Translations under genes and position numbers: made by a program
From: a virus
DNA length: 64,000 nucleotides
IMG/VR virus record: IMGVR_UViG_3300030103_003268
Span: 30,477-94,476 of that record
Reading direction: 5' to 3' (one strand)
Shown: piece after piece, positions 50,340-60,321 of the stretch
Position numbering within the stretch: the first letter of the stretch is position 1
Layout of the letters: each line of letters opens with the position of its first letter
The notes under the pieces: generated by a model
Database searches by the model: none
What the model was told of the DNA's origin: nothing
Seen by the model: only the letters and a program-made list of their open reading frames with translations

Positions 50340-52163
50340 TCATAAACCTATGTTTCCATACTTTTCAATATAAAGTTTAATATATTTTTGCATTCTTCCA
50401 ATTGCATAACTATAATTTTGCTGAGAACGAAGCATTATATCTGCAAGTTTTAACTCTTTGAATATTTTTATTCCTTCATCGTCTAAATCTTCTGGTTTAT
50501 TTTCTAAGAGTTTTTTAGTGGTTGAAATAATATGTTCCACTTCTTTATCGCCTAAACCTTTTTTATCTCTTAAGTAAGGTGTTGAACTTTTAACAATATT
50601 ATAATCAAAATTAAAAATTAAACTCTTATATTTTTTTTCTAAATATTCCTGAATTACATCGTAATTCTGTGACCAAGAGTTTTGTTCTATATCAATAGGA
50701 AGCCCTTGGCTGTGTAGGCTTGCTAAAGATACAGTAAAATCTTCTTTCATAGTTTCTTCATCATCATCAAGACGAATATTCCTAATTTCAACTTTTTCAG
50801 ATTTGATAATCGTCCCAATGTTTTCTAATGAATCCATCACCGACATTTTACAATTATCAGTGTATTTTTGAATGTCTTCAAGATTGATGTTTTCCTTAGA
50901 CCAATCAAATCCTACATGGTCTTTATGATTCTCCCACTTCATAAGTTTAAAAATTTCATCACAGCGACCTTTATACCATTCAGCCTTTTTGTAAGATTTC
51001 TTCATACGAATAAGTTCTAACAACAACTTAGCATTACCTTTCTTTAATCTAAAATGAGGTAAGCATTTAACTAATAATTTAGAAACATCATCTTGAGAAT
51101 AAAAGTTTAATCTATTAATTAAACGAGTTGCCTGTGGAGATTTTTGGTCTAGGTGCATACGACCAAAACCAAGAGACTTGTGCATTTCTTGCATAAAAGC
51201 CTTACCTCTTTCCCCTGTTGCGACTAATCCCACTCTTGGATTCATATTACGGTCAAGAGTAATATAACCATCCGAATCAATAAATGCGGCAGTATAAGCC
51301 CAAATATTTTTCTTAATCATAGAAGGCACTTTGTAATAAGAACCTTTTATTGAAGTAATATCTAGTTTCTTAATAGCCTTTGAAATGGAATTAGGGCTTG
51401 ATGATTTATGTAAATCAGTAGGCATTCTTTCGTGTATAGCAGAAGCATTAATTCCTGGATTTTCACAAACAGTTTTAAGTATGAAATCTTGCTTTCTTTC
51501 TCTTTTTGATTTTGTAAGAGACTGGTCAGTAATTTTAGAAATAGTATTTCTAAAATCCCTTTTAGCAGAAGACATGGTTTTATGAAGTTCACTATACTTT
51601 TGATTATATGGCATTCCAGTTTGCTCTAATTCTGCTTCCCAGTATTTACAAAGAGCATCAATTGTCTCTCTTCTTAAATCAGAACTCTTCATCTTATGAA
51701 GTTTAGATAAATCTTTTTCATTATATCTCATCTTTCTTAATGGAGTTTCATAATCGTTTAACCAAGTAATAGAACTAATACACTTATTCAAATGGTCTGT
51801 ATAAGCATCAATCATTGTATCAATTGCTTTAGACATTCGTGTTCGGTGTTCTCCCTTTAATGCACGACGAGACTTTCTCATCTTTCTAACTAAGTCTGGA
51901 ATAGTATGGTCTTGAACAATGTATTCATTTGGAAAAGAGGCTAATTTTTTTCTTGCATCACTAGCATTGATGTTAAGACTTGAAGACAATTTAGTTATTT
52001 CCTCATGTTCAGACATTATATAAGAATCACTGAAGATACTCTTTAATTCAGTGTCTAATTGTTCCTCTATGGTATCTTTCACCTCTTCCTCTTCTTCATC
52101 TAAATCGGCTAAACGGTTCATTTGTTCAGCCGCTTGACGGTATTTATCTGCTTGTTCTGTCAT
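50340..52163 (-). CDS. Multidomain protein with LAGLIDADG homing-endonuclease domain
   Basis: 607 residues. An acidic, helical N-terminal region (residues 1-220) is followed by a winged-helix-like segment (about 225-280, ENPGINASAIHERMPTDLHKSSSPNSISKAIKKLDI). A single LAGLIDADG-type domain comes next (287-400): WAYTAAFIDSDGYITLDRN, LGFGRMHLDQKS, SKLLVKCLPHFRLKKGNAKLLLELIRMKK. A C-terminal helical region of ~180 residues closes it. It lies 9 bases after the terminase stop. It may be a homing enzyme fused into, or captured by, a structural gene, or a DNA-binding protein that reuses the fold. No intein splice residues were seen. Confidence 0.7.
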   Translation of the reverse strand: MTEQADKYRQAAEQMNRLADLDEEEEEVKDTIEEQLDTELKSIFSDSYIMSEHEEITKLSSSLNINASDARKKLASFPNEYIVQDHTIPDLVRKMRKSRRALKGEHRTRMSKAIDTMIDAYTDHLNKCISSITWLNDYETPLRKMRYNEKDLSKLHKMKSSDLRRETIDALCKYWEAELEQTGMPYNQKYSELHKTMSSAKRDFRNTISKITDQSLTKSKRERKQDFILKTVCENPGINASAIHERMPTDLHKSSSPNSISKAIKKLDITSIKGSYYKVPSMIKKNIWAYTAAFIDSDGYITLDRNMNPRVGLVATGERGKAFMQEMHKSLGFGRMHLDQKSPQATRLINRLNFYSQDDVSKLLVKCLPHFRLKKGNAKLLLELIRMKKSYKKAEWYKGRCDEIFKLMKWENHKDHVGFDWSKENINLEDIQKYTDNCKMSVMDSLENIGTIIKSEKVEIRNIRLDDDEETMKEDFTVSLASLHSQGLPIDIEQNSWSQNYDVIQEYLEKKYKSLIFNFDYNIVKSSTPYLRDKKGLGDKEVEHIISTTKKLLENKPEDLDDEGIKIFKELKLADIMLRSQQNYSYAIGRMQKYIKLYIEKYGNIGL

Positions 52164-52172
52164 ATAAATACC

Positions 52173-53609
52173 TCAAAAGTTCAAGCCTATGGTGGACGAA
52201 AAGCCCTGTTGTGGTCGTTGTGGCTCATCTCCAAACAGCCCTAAATCGTCAAGGAGTATGAAGTTATCCGAGGCTTGGTATGTGGCCGCATTTGCTAAGG
52301 CGAGGCTCATCACCATGTCGTCGTGCGCCCCAATTCCTTCAAACTTCCCTCGTTCAGTAATCGCAAACATTGACAATTCCTCAATCAATAAAGAAGAAAC
52401 CTTTCTACTTTCTTCATTGCCGTATGGGAAGTTAATCTTGCCATTTTCAAGAGACATTTGTAAATTGAGAATAATCTCCTGTTTCTTTCTTCGGGTTGTG
52501 TCAAAGTCATGGACATTCACATCAGCAACTTGACGAAGTTCTTGAGTAAATGATTTAGCGAATGTGTTTGTTTCAAAAAGAATAACTTCGGGCCTAAACA
52601 CTTGATTTAGTAATTTTACCTTTTGGATGTTTTCTCGGAACTGAACATTTTTTGCTCGGTCAATATACACAATAGATTTATTTTCGTTCTCGTCCATTTC
52701 AAGAACAGTAATGACATTGTAATCTCCATCAGTAGAAATAGCAGGGTCTACACCTATGAAGTATTTATATCCTTCACGCTTCAATGGCTTCAAAACCAAA
52801 TCTTTATTCTTTGCATTATCTAAATGTTCGGGATTAAATAGAGATGTTCCAGTTGAAATCGGAACGCACATATATTCCCGTGTGAACATTAATGAACCAA
52901 CTTCTGCCTTACGAGCCATCAATGCTTCGTAGTTCCATCGGTCAGGCCACAACGGTTCGTTTAGTGCATTTAGACAGGGATAAGTATTTACCGTATAAGC
53001 AGGATTTTCTGCTAATTGTTGATAAATATCTGTATAACTAAAAGGCGTTCCAATAACACGCAAAGAAGCGGTGTGGTGAAGTGTTGGAATCATATCACCA
53101 TAAAACCAATCAGTCACTTTTTGAATACCTGTCATACTAAACTCTTTCAAAGGGTCGTCAATAACAATTTCTTGAGGGTGAAGTCCACGAATCTGTGAAC
53201 CAACCGACCTTTCAAGGATTTGGTTTCCATTGGTTAATGTAATGTTTCCAATAGCCCAACCTCTTGCGGGTTTAAATTTCTTAAGCATCGGGTGGGTGAA
53301 CATTTTATCAATGTCTCTCATGTGAACGAGGGTCTGCTTTTGGTTAGAAGAAATGTAAAGCATTTGATATGGTGGCTCTTCAAAAATTAATTTCCATACG
53401 ACCCAACTGTGCATAAATACAGATTTACCGTGGTCGCGTGAACAGATGATAACTGTTCTTTGGGTAGAGTTCATTAATTCGTGCCATTCTTGGATGTAGG
53501 AAGGAAAATCAAAACCTAACACATTTTGAAAGAAATAGGGAAATGAATTGCGGGACAATTGCATATCCATCTCATGTTCAAAATTGAAGGCTTCTAACTC
53601 CATTGTCAT
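52173..53609 (-). CDS. terL: Terminase large subunit
   Basis: 478 residues. The ATPase has a deviant Walker A, CSRDHGKS after RTVII, and Walker B QEIVIDDP, with the coupling motif near VIGTPFSYTD. The RNase H-like nuclease has FIGVDPAIS, VILFETNTF and the late GAHDDMVMSLALAN with paired Asp. Both domains look intact, so it should cut and translocate DNA into the prohead through the portal. The start overlaps the preceding stop by 4 bases. The presence of a full nuclease supports headful or site-specific packaging of concatemers. Confidence 0.95.
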   Translation of the reverse strand: MTMELEAFNFEHEMDMQLSRNSFPYFFQNVLGFDFPSYIQEWHELMNSTQRTVIICSRDHGKSVFMHSWVVWKLIFEEPPYQMLYISSNQKQTLVHMRDIDKMFTHPMLKKFKPARGWAIGNITLTNGNQILERSVGSQIRGLHPQEIVIDDPLKEFSMTGIQKVTDWFYGDMIPTLHHTASLRVIGTPFSYTDIYQQLAENPAYTVNTYPCLNALNEPLWPDRWNYEALMARKAEVGSLMFTREYMCVPISTGTSLFNPEHLDNAKNKDLVLKPLKREGYKYFIGVDPAISTDGDYNVITVLEMDENENKSIVYIDRAKNVQFRENIQKVKLLNQVFRPEVILFETNTFAKSFTQELRQVADVNVHDFDTTRRKKQEIILNLQMSLENGKINFPYGNEESRKVSSLLIEELSMFAITERGKFEGIGAHDDMVMSLALANAATYQASDNFILLDDLGLFGDEPQRPQQGFSSTIGLNF

Positions 53610-55189
53610 TCCTCTTCTTTCTTATTTTGTTCACTTTCTTTTAAGTCTCTCAGTCGTGCCTGTTCCCTATCATCGGCTTCCTTCAAGTTCATTAAGAATT
53701 TTTTGTATTCAACCACAACTGCTTCAATTCTAGCAGCCATTCTTATCTTTTTCTTTTCTTTGAATCCCTTATTTGCTGTTCTTGCATTAATCATATTCTT
53801 TGCGAATTTATCTATTCCAAGAGTTTGCATTTGTTCTAAGTTCTTTAAATGTTCTTTTCTGGTTAATCTAAAGGATTCTCTATCTCCTCGTTCTGTCTTT
53901 ATATCAGCAATTCTAATGCTATTTATCCAGTTTTGATACTCAACTTGTGCTTCTTGGTAGTCTGTTCTTCTCGCAGAAGCCTCAGAAAATCGTGCTTCGG
54001 CCTCTTCTATTCTTTTTTGCCTTGCCTTATCATCCTTTATATGTTCAGAATGGCCCGCATAATCTCCGCCTTCATGTCCCCTTTTAATCCCAGTTCCCCA
54101 AATATCATAAAATGTATTGAAAGAAGACAATGGATAACTCTGAGTAGTTGGTCTTACGCTGTCTAAAAATATTAAAACCTTTTTTAAGGGATTTCTCCAC
54201 ATAGACTTTCTATCAAATTTATTTTTATCTTTGCCTACAATTGGTGAAGAACTACTCAACATATCAGTTCCTTCATTATAATTTTGTGGAAAAGGAGCAA
54301 ATGTAATATAAGCAAAATCTTCGGGATTGTCTGTCAAATAAGCCCAACCCGCAGTTCTAGGACTTGATTCTCTTATTTTATCAGCCAACTCAGGTAAAAG
54401 GTCTGTTCTTTTTGCAGCAGGATGGTCTGCAATTCTTTTACTTTTTGCTCTTACAAGATAATGTGGTCTATAAGCAATATTATGTTCTTTGCTATATTTG
54501 TGAGGATTGTCATTGTCTTTTCTAGCGGTGCTGAGTATTTCAGTTTCATTGTCAGTGTCATCTAACATTGTATTGAATGTGCTATCTGGTAAAATCTTTA
54601 AAATATTTTTCCAAGACTTTTCAAGGGTTTCTTGTTTAAAAAGATTAAACCATGAGGGCGCAGGGTCGTCAAGATAAACACACTTCGCAAACTCACCCTT
54701 TCCACGAATATTACGAATAGCCCAATTACCATTAGGGTATGCACTATTCCATTCATTTACTACTGATTCAGGGAGCAATTGCTTCATTTGTTCCCAATTT
54801 TCACTATCTGGAAAAGCCCATCCATTCTGTTTTGCAGTAGCAATCCAACGAGCATTATCTCCATCCCTGTGTCCAAAAGCAGCAACTAAGGGCTTAGATT
54901 GGTTTAACTGTGGCTCTCTCGCATCTTGTAATGCACGATTATTTCCACCAATCTGCCTTCCTTCGGCAGAAGCATACATTCCACCAACAACAGTATGAGA
55001 AGGATGTTCTTTAAAACCAACTGTTGATATTGCCTTATCTTCATCATTTACACGAATAAGCCAATTGTCTAAAGCATAAAGACCAGTTTCTAAATCCTTT
55101 CTGCGAGTATATGGGTCGTCAGGATTATCCTGAGCAAACCTTCTTTTCATATCTTCATATGAAAAAATCGCAGGAAGAACCTTAACCAT
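53606..55189 (-). CDS. Fusion protein: GNAT-like N-domain, two internal W-tags, helical C-domain
   Basis: 527 residues from ATG 55189. Residues ~30-165 (NWLIRVNDEDKAISTVGFKEHPSHTVVGGMY... LVAAFGHRDGDNARWIATAKQNGW) look like a divergent acetyltransferase-type fold. Then SWFNLFKQ (179-186) and SWKNILKI (192-199) appear in tandem, matching the N-terminal tags of other late proteins. A second domain follows (AYRPHYLVRAKSKRIADHP..., WAYLTDNPEDFAYITFAPFP) and the end is basic coiled coil. The internal tags suggest that tag-bearing genes fused, or that the tag works internally. No catalytic assignment is secure. Confidence 0.65.
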   Translation of the reverse strand: MVKVLPAIFSYEDMKRRFAQDNPDDPYTRRKDLETGLYALDNWLIRVNDEDKAISTVGFKEHPSHTVVGGMYASAEGRQIGGNNRALQDAREPQLNQSKPLVAAFGHRDGDNARWIATAKQNGWAFPDSENWEQMKQLLPESVVNEWNSAYPNGNWAIRNIRGKGEFAKCVYLDDPAPSWFNLFKQETLEKSWKNILKILPDSTFNTMLDDTDNETEILSTARKDNDNPHKYSKEHNIAYRPHYLVRAKSKRIADHPAAKRTDLLPELADKIRESSPRTAGWAYLTDNPEDFAYITFAPFPQNYNEGTDMLSSSSPIVGKDKNKFDRKSMWRNPLKKVLIFLDSVRPTTQSYPLSSFNTFYDIWGTGIKRGHEGGDYAGHSEHIKDDKARQKRIEEAEARFSEASARRTDYQEAQVEYQNWINSIRIADIKTERGDRESFRLTRKEHLKNLEQMQTLGIDKFAKNMINARTANKGFKEKKKIRMAARIEAVVVEYKKFLMNLKEADDREQARLRDLKESEQNKKEEE

Positions 55190-55195
55190 CAAACA

Positions 55196-57691
55196 TCACC
55201 TAAAAGATGCTTTGATTAGATAAACTTGTTCACTACTGATACCATATTCTCTTGAGATATTCTCATGAGAATCAATAGCCTTAACGATTTGTTCAACTTC
55301 AAACGAAGTCAAGTCAATATTATCTTCAACCTGCATCTGAGTAATCATCTTATTAACTCCATAATCGTTCATAGGAATTTGGTTATAAATTACTTTCTTC
55401 CCTAATTCTTCTCTAATGGCATCATGGGCCTTCAATAACTTGTGAAGAAGAACAGGCAAGTCCACTTGAGCAGATTCAAAGATAGCCTTTAATCTATTAT
55501 ATGCTGCCTTTTTAGCAGGACTTCCTTTTGTTAAAATACCTTGGTTCATATCTAACCAATGAGGCAAGGCAAATACAGCGAAGGGTTTTCTAGCATAAAA
55601 ATCTTTAAAGAAGTCTTCACTTCTTTCAACAATGGTTTTGCCCGCAAATTTATTGTTCGCTCTCTTCATATCGCCAGTTTCTTGCATATAATGATAAAGT
55701 AGTGCTGCCGCATAGTTGTCATTCTTTTCTTCTGTTTTGCTTCCGAAAATATTAGTTAATGCATCAGCAAACTCTTCTGCATCACTAATAATTTCAGTTC
55801 CAATCTTAACTTCAGGCATAAAAATACTATCTAAGAAATCAGCAACTGCGTTCATATCACCGACATCAATTTCTTCTCTTGAGCCAGCAAATAAAGTGTC
55901 ATAAGCACCAGACATAACAGTATCTAACCCTAAATCAAGACTTAATGTTTGTATTACCTTTGAACCGATGCCTGATGCAAAAGAGGGCATTTCAATGGGT
56001 AGCATACCACTATAAATAGGGTCAAAATAATATTTAATAGCAGAATCCATCATTTTCTGAAGTTCTTCTTTAAATCCTTGTAGTTCTCCTCTCATAGTTC
56101 CCTTTTGATTTAAAGACAACGGAACAGCCCCACCACTAATTTGACCGACAGTTGAACCTTTACCTTCATAATAATCAAATTGGCTTCCCCTTCCTCTTCC
56201 TTTAGAACTTCTTGCATCAACTTCAGCAATAAAGTCTTCATCTGATAAAATATCATATAAGTCATTAAAAAATTCTCTAATCGCAGGAATATTTTCCGAG
56301 CCTATCATTTCTCCTTCGCCAACAGAACGGAACTTATCTTTATTACCATACATTTTAGCAAATTTAGTGTTATCTAAAACAGAAACAGGTAAAGCCTGAA
56401 CAGGAGCATCTCCTTCACTAAGAATGTGAGTATCAACCGTTTGTTCTAACCATTCTTCAATGTCCACTTGAGTTTCTAAAGAAACCCCCTCTCCCTCGTC
56501 CAAATACTCAATCATATCTTCAAGCATCTCTTTAATTTCCGATTCCATTCTTGAGTTAATGGCTATTAATTTTTCTCCTCTAACATATTCGTAAATTAAT
56601 AGTGGGTCTGCCTGAGAAATAAGTGCATCGTATTCTTCTTCCCAAGTTGTTTTCTGTTGTAATTCTTCTTCCCATTCAGAAACATCAAGGTCAATTGCTC
56701 CGCCTTGGGTGCTACTTCCAGACGCTAAGGAAGATTCAAGATATCTAAGCATTTGAGCATTTACATCTCCTTCCATACCCGATTCATCAGCATATCCAGT
56801 TTGAGAGGTGTCTTTATCCATCATTCGGTCAATAGCCAACTTGTGAACAACAATGTTAAAGAACCTATGATAGCCGGATTCAAATGGGCGAGTGATGTCT
56901 TCAAACTCAGCAATATATTCTAAATTTATACGGCCATCAAGAATTTGTTTATATAGTTTATTAAATTTATTTTGAATTTCTTCAGGGAAGTCAATATTTT
57001 CAACTTCAATAAAGAAATTAGCCATATCTTCTTCAAACTGTTCATAAAGTTTCCCAATTCCTGCCCAATAATTATATACTTTTTTACGGACAGATTTTTT
57101 AGACACATCAGTTGCTCCTAAAAAGTCGTTCATATTAATTTTAAACTCTTTATATTCAGCAACATCTAAAGTATCTTCAAGGGCTTCTTGAATTAATTCT
57201 AAATTGTGTCTAAAGTTTTCAGGCAACTTAACAGCCTTATTTGATACGATTGCATTTATTTCTTGTAGCACATCTTTTCTAGGATTTCTAATATCAATTC
57301 TTCCTTTGATTTTATTACTAGTCAATTGAACAGAAGTAATCCTTGCACCTTGATTATACATATTTAAACGCAAAAATGGCTTAACTACCTCTTCCATGCT
57401 ACTTGAAGCAAGTTCGGTTTTCTTTGCCTTTTTTCCTTTCATTTGTTCTCTAATGTGCTTTCTTGCTCCTTTGGCTTTTCCAGCAATTTTACTAAAAGCA
57501 AGTTTTCTTGCACCCTCTTCTTCAATTAAACGAGCCTTATCCTTTAAGGCATTAGTAAATCTAGTAACAATACTTGCGATTTCTGTTCTTTGTTCTGACT
57601 TATCGGAAAGAGCCAAACCTTCAACTCTTTCGGGAGATAAATTAAGCATTTCCTTTTCTTCTGGAGTTAAAAGTATCGTTTCCTCTGTCAT
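55196..57691 (-). CDS. Large uncharacterised head-region protein (831 residues)
   Basis: Mostly helical with acidic stretches, no Cys pairs, no tag and no membrane segment. It begins MTEETILLTPEEKEMLNLSPERVEGL and ends EYGISSEQVYLIKASFR. Basic patch KGARKHIREQMKGKKAKKTE lies near residues 75-95. It overlaps the upstream gene (ATGA). Its size and position before the terminase suggest an internal core or ejected protein, but I recognise no domain. Confidence 0.6.
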   Translation of the reverse strand: MTEETILLTPEEKEMLNLSPERVEGLALSDKSEQRTEIASIVTRFTNALKDKARLIEEEGARKLAFSKIAGKAKGARKHIREQMKGKKAKKTELASSSMEEVVKPFLRLNMYNQGARITSVQLTSNKIKGRIDIRNPRKDVLQEINAIVSNKAVKLPENFRHNLELIQEALEDTLDVAEYKEFKINMNDFLGATDVSKKSVRKKVYNYWAGIGKLYEQFEEDMANFFIEVENIDFPEEIQNKFNKLYKQILDGRINLEYIAEFEDITRPFESGYHRFFNIVVHKLAIDRMMDKDTSQTGYADESGMEGDVNAQMLRYLESSLASGSSTQGGAIDLDVSEWEEELQQKTTWEEEYDALISQADPLLIYEYVRGEKLIAINSRMESEIKEMLEDMIEYLDEGEGVSLETQVDIEEWLEQTVDTHILSEGDAPVQALPVSVLDNTKFAKMYGNKDKFRSVGEGEMIGSENIPAIREFFNDLYDILSDEDFIAEVDARSSKGRGRGSQFDYYEGKGSTVGQISGGAVPLSLNQKGTMRGELQGFKEELQKMMDSAIKYYFDPIYSGMLPIEMPSFASGIGSKVIQTLSLDLGLDTVMSGAYDTLFAGSREEIDVGDMNAVADFLDSIFMPEVKIGTEIISDAEEFADALTNIFGSKTEEKNDNYAAALLYHYMQETGDMKRANNKFAGKTIVERSEDFFKDFYARKPFAVFALPHWLDMNQGILTKGSPAKKAAYNRLKAIFESAQVDLPVLLHKLLKAHDAIREELGKKVIYNQIPMNDYGVNKMITQMQVEDNIDLTSFEVEQIVKAIDSHENISREYGISSEQVYLIKASFR

Positions 57692-59976
57692 TCTTCCTCA
57701 TCTCCTGTGTCTTTAATGATTCCAAGCCTTTGAAATTGAGTGTTTGCTACGATTACTTTATTGTCTGGGAAATTTTGTGGCTTATTTACAAACTCTTCCA
57801 GACGGGCTTTAAACGCAACAATGATGCTTTCTTTGATATTAGATATAATGCTTGGCATTTTCTTATTTAATTCTCTTGCGGCATCCTTGGCCTCTTGCGA
57901 ATCGGGGTTATCGTCTATGGTCTTAAACGCTTCCCTGACTTCTTCATTTCCAGCCAGTTCATCTACTTGAGCAAAGAAACTAAGGCTTCTTTCGGGAGTA
58001 ATTGATTCTAAAGCGGTGGCTTTGTTTGCCATTTCATCCGCAAGCCCTAAAAGTCCTCCCTGAGAAGACAATTTTTTACCAGTAGATAATAAATATTGTT
58101 CAAAATTGTCCATATTTAATAATTCTTCACGAAGAGCGTCAAGTTGTTGAGTCATATCAATTTGTTCTTTACCTTGTGCTCTTTTTTCTGCTTGTTGAAG
58201 CCGTTGCTCAAGATTCTTAATCTTTTCATCGGCTCGCCGCTTAGATTCTTCTTTTGTTGCTCCTGCTCTTTGTTTTCTAGCAGTAATCAATTTTTCCTTT
58301 AATCCAGCAACCGTTGTTTCTGTTGCTTGTCTTTGATTATCTGAAGTTTCAGCAGTTCTGCCCTTAATGTCTGCCTTGTATGCTTCTTCGGGAGAAATAA
58401 TGTCTCCTTCAACATTAAATACTGCATAATTAGCAAACTGTTTTCCATCTCCTTCAACCGTTAGCATTTGCCCCGACTCATCATATTGTTTATTTCCCTT
58501 TTCATCAAGGTCAGGTGCGATAAACTTTGCTTTTCGCCCATCTTTAAAATACTCCACAGAATATTCATCTTCTTCAGGTTCGGGATTGCCTTCACCTGCT
58601 GGAACTCTTGTTAAACCTGCCGATTTTAAATATTTTTCATAAGCAGTGGCCTCTTTAATTGTAAAATTACCTTCAAGGAATTGTAAAGACTCTCTTTGTT
58701 TCTCTAATGCGGCTTCGCTGATAGAAGTTTCTAATCTATCGCTTTCTTTAATGGTGTTTCTAATTTCAGCAGTAATCTTTTTTCTTGATTTTGTATTAAC
58801 ATCATCAATTCTAAATGGACGGACTCTAATCCCGTCTTTTGTAGTTGTTTCTCCATCAACTAATGCTTGATAAATCCCATCAATGATTTGTTCTGTGGCT
58901 TGTTCTTCTGTAAGGTTCTGTTGGATTCTTAAGGCATCAAAGAAAGGTTTTTCCCATTCATTGGGAAACTCATTTGTCAAAATAATTTGAACAAATGGGT
59001 TCACATTCATTGATTTTGTGCTAGATTTTGCTAAAAATATGACATTTGCGAAGGAAGCACCGTTCTCAAAGTTTTTTGGCTTAAATGCTTCAATACTTCC
59101 AGGAATTTTATTAACTGCTCTAATATATTTTATAACAGACGCGCCAGTAAAGGGTTCAACTATGGCTTTTCTTTCTTGTGAAGCAACAAAAATCTTTTTT
59201 CTGCGAACCATATCATCAACTTCAACAGTTTCGCTACCCGAAACGAACAACATTTTAGTATTTGTCTTACTTCCATCAGGATTTCTCATAATTTTATTGT
59301 AAGTTTTCTTAACTTTGTCTTTTTGCTTAATGGTAGCGTCATCGTCAATGATTTCTTTTGTCTTTTTATTTCTCTTTGGAACCATTAGAGCGACAAGTTC
59401 GCCATTATTCTTTAAATCTGTTAAAATAGAGCCTTCTTTCAGTTCCCCTTCAATTGCTTCGGCAAAATCGGCCAAAAGTTTTTCATTTTGTGGGGGATTT
59501 TCAAACATAATTACAGATTGTCCTGATTTTTCACGCAAAATGTCTAGGGCATCTCTAATATCTCGGTTTCTTTTAAGTGTTCTTGTTGATAAATCAGCAT
59601 TTTGCTCAATATTTTCTAAAATTTCATTGACTTTTTGCTCATCATCGTTTCTTTTGGCTTCCATAGCCTCACGAAGAAGTTTTCTTACATCATCAATTGT
59701 CATAAAACTAGCGGCTTCTTTCAGTTTTTGAACATTTTCTTTCATTTGGTCAAGAGTTTGGTCGCCCATTGGTGGTTTTGAGTAAAGTCTATGAAGTTCT
59801 TCTATATTTAATTGACCTGTTTCTACACTTCTTAACAATTCTTTGAGTTTTTGTGGGGGAGTTTTGAGATTTTGAATGTCCTGAATGGCTTTTTCCATTT
59901 GTTTTGAACTAGCAATAACTAATCCCAGCATCGGTTTATTGACTGGAATCATTTTCAGTTGCTCAAACCAACTCAT
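57688..59976 (-). CDS. Tagged large uncharacterised protein (762 residues)
   Basis: ATG 59976 follows the repeated GGGGAGATTACA leader and gives MSWFEQLKMIPVNKPM, a tag. Earlier in-frame codons up to 60084 overlap the neighbour and lack a ribosome-binding site. The protein has helical N- and C-terminal parts (KEKLITARKQRAGATKEESKRRADEKIKNLEQRLQQAEKRA) around a mixed alpha/beta middle (FVSGSETVEVDDMVRRKKIFVASQERKAIVEPFTGASVIKYI). No enzyme motif recognised. If the tag targets the capsid, this is the largest cargo protein. Confidence 0.65.
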   Translation of the reverse strand: MSWFEQLKMIPVNKPMLGLVIASSKQMEKAIQDIQNLKTPPQKLKELLRSVETGQLNIEELHRLYSKPPMGDQTLDQMKENVQKLKEAASFMTIDDVRKLLREAMEAKRNDDEQKVNEILENIEQNADLSTRTLKRNRDIRDALDILREKSGQSVIMFENPPQNEKLLADFAEAIEGELKEGSILTDLKNNGELVALMVPKRNKKTKEIIDDDATIKQKDKVKKTYNKIMRNPDGSKTNTKMLFVSGSETVEVDDMVRRKKIFVASQERKAIVEPFTGASVIKYIRAVNKIPGSIEAFKPKNFENGASFANVIFLAKSSTKSMNVNPFVQIILTNEFPNEWEKPFFDALRIQQNLTEEQATEQIIDGIYQALVDGETTTKDGIRVRPFRIDDVNTKSRKKITAEIRNTIKESDRLETSISEAALEKQRESLQFLEGNFTIKEATAYEKYLKSAGLTRVPAGEGNPEPEEDEYSVEYFKDGRKAKFIAPDLDEKGNKQYDESGQMLTVEGDGKQFANYAVFNVEGDIISPEEAYKADIKGRTAETSDNQRQATETTVAGLKEKLITARKQRAGATKEESKRRADEKIKNLEQRLQQAEKRAQGKEQIDMTQQLDALREELLNMDNFEQYLLSTGKKLSSQGGLLGLADEMANKATALESITPERSLSFFAQVDELAGNEEVREAFKTIDDNPDSQEAKDAARELNKKMPSIISNIKESIIVAFKARLEEFVNKPQNFPDNKVIVANTQFQRLGIIKDTGDEEE

Positions 59977-59993
59977 TGTAATCTCCCCTGTTT
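59973..59993 (-). repeat. Leader-plus-tag repeat, copy 4
   Basis: Minus strand: AACAGGGGAGATTACAATGAG, a diverged copy of the GCAGGAGAGATTACAATG module found three more times within 1 kb. It contains the ribosome-binding site and start codon of the 762-residue gene. Confidence 0.75.
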
Positions 59994-60304
59994 CACATAC
60001 CCATCCTACTATAATAAGAGGTATCAAGATGGAAATGTCCACCACCAAAATCGACGATATACCCAAATTGCTTAACTCTATCAATGTCGGAATTAAATTT
60101 CGCTCTCGTATCTAAAAGTTTTTTATAGAGTTCAATAAACTTATCAGAAGAAATGTTGTTTTCCATATCCTTAATCAAATTCATAAATCCTTTGCGGTCT
60201 TGGGGTGCAAGTTTATATGCCATTTTTTCAAAGGACTTTTCTAACTTAGCAACAAGTGTGTTTCTTTTGGCTCTTTCGTTTTTTAAGATAATTTCCCAAC
60301 TCAT
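59993..60304 (-). CDS. Tagged helical protein (103 residues)
   Basis: MSWEIILKNERAKRNTLVAK, then basic helices (EKSFEKMAYKLAPQDRKGFMNLIKDMENNISSDKFIELYKKLLDTRAKFNSDIDRVKQFG) and a His-containing end (IVDFGGGHFHLDTSYYSRMGM). It lies between copies 3 and 4 of the repeat module. No family recognised; short cargo candidate. Confidence 0.65.
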   Translation of the reverse strand: MSWEIILKNERAKRNTLVAKLEKSFEKMAYKLAPQDRKGFMNLIKDMENNISSDKFIELYKKLLDTRAKFNSDIDRVKQFGYIVDFGGGHFHLDTSYYSRMGM

Positions 60305-60321
60305 TGTAATTTCTCCTGCAT
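60301..60321 (-). repeat. Leader-plus-tag repeat, copy 3
   Basis: Minus strand reads ATGCAGGAGAAATTACAATG plus A, one mismatch from copies 1 and 2. It carries the start of the 103-residue gene, with further similarity into the tag codons (AGTTGGGAA...). Confidence 0.85.
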
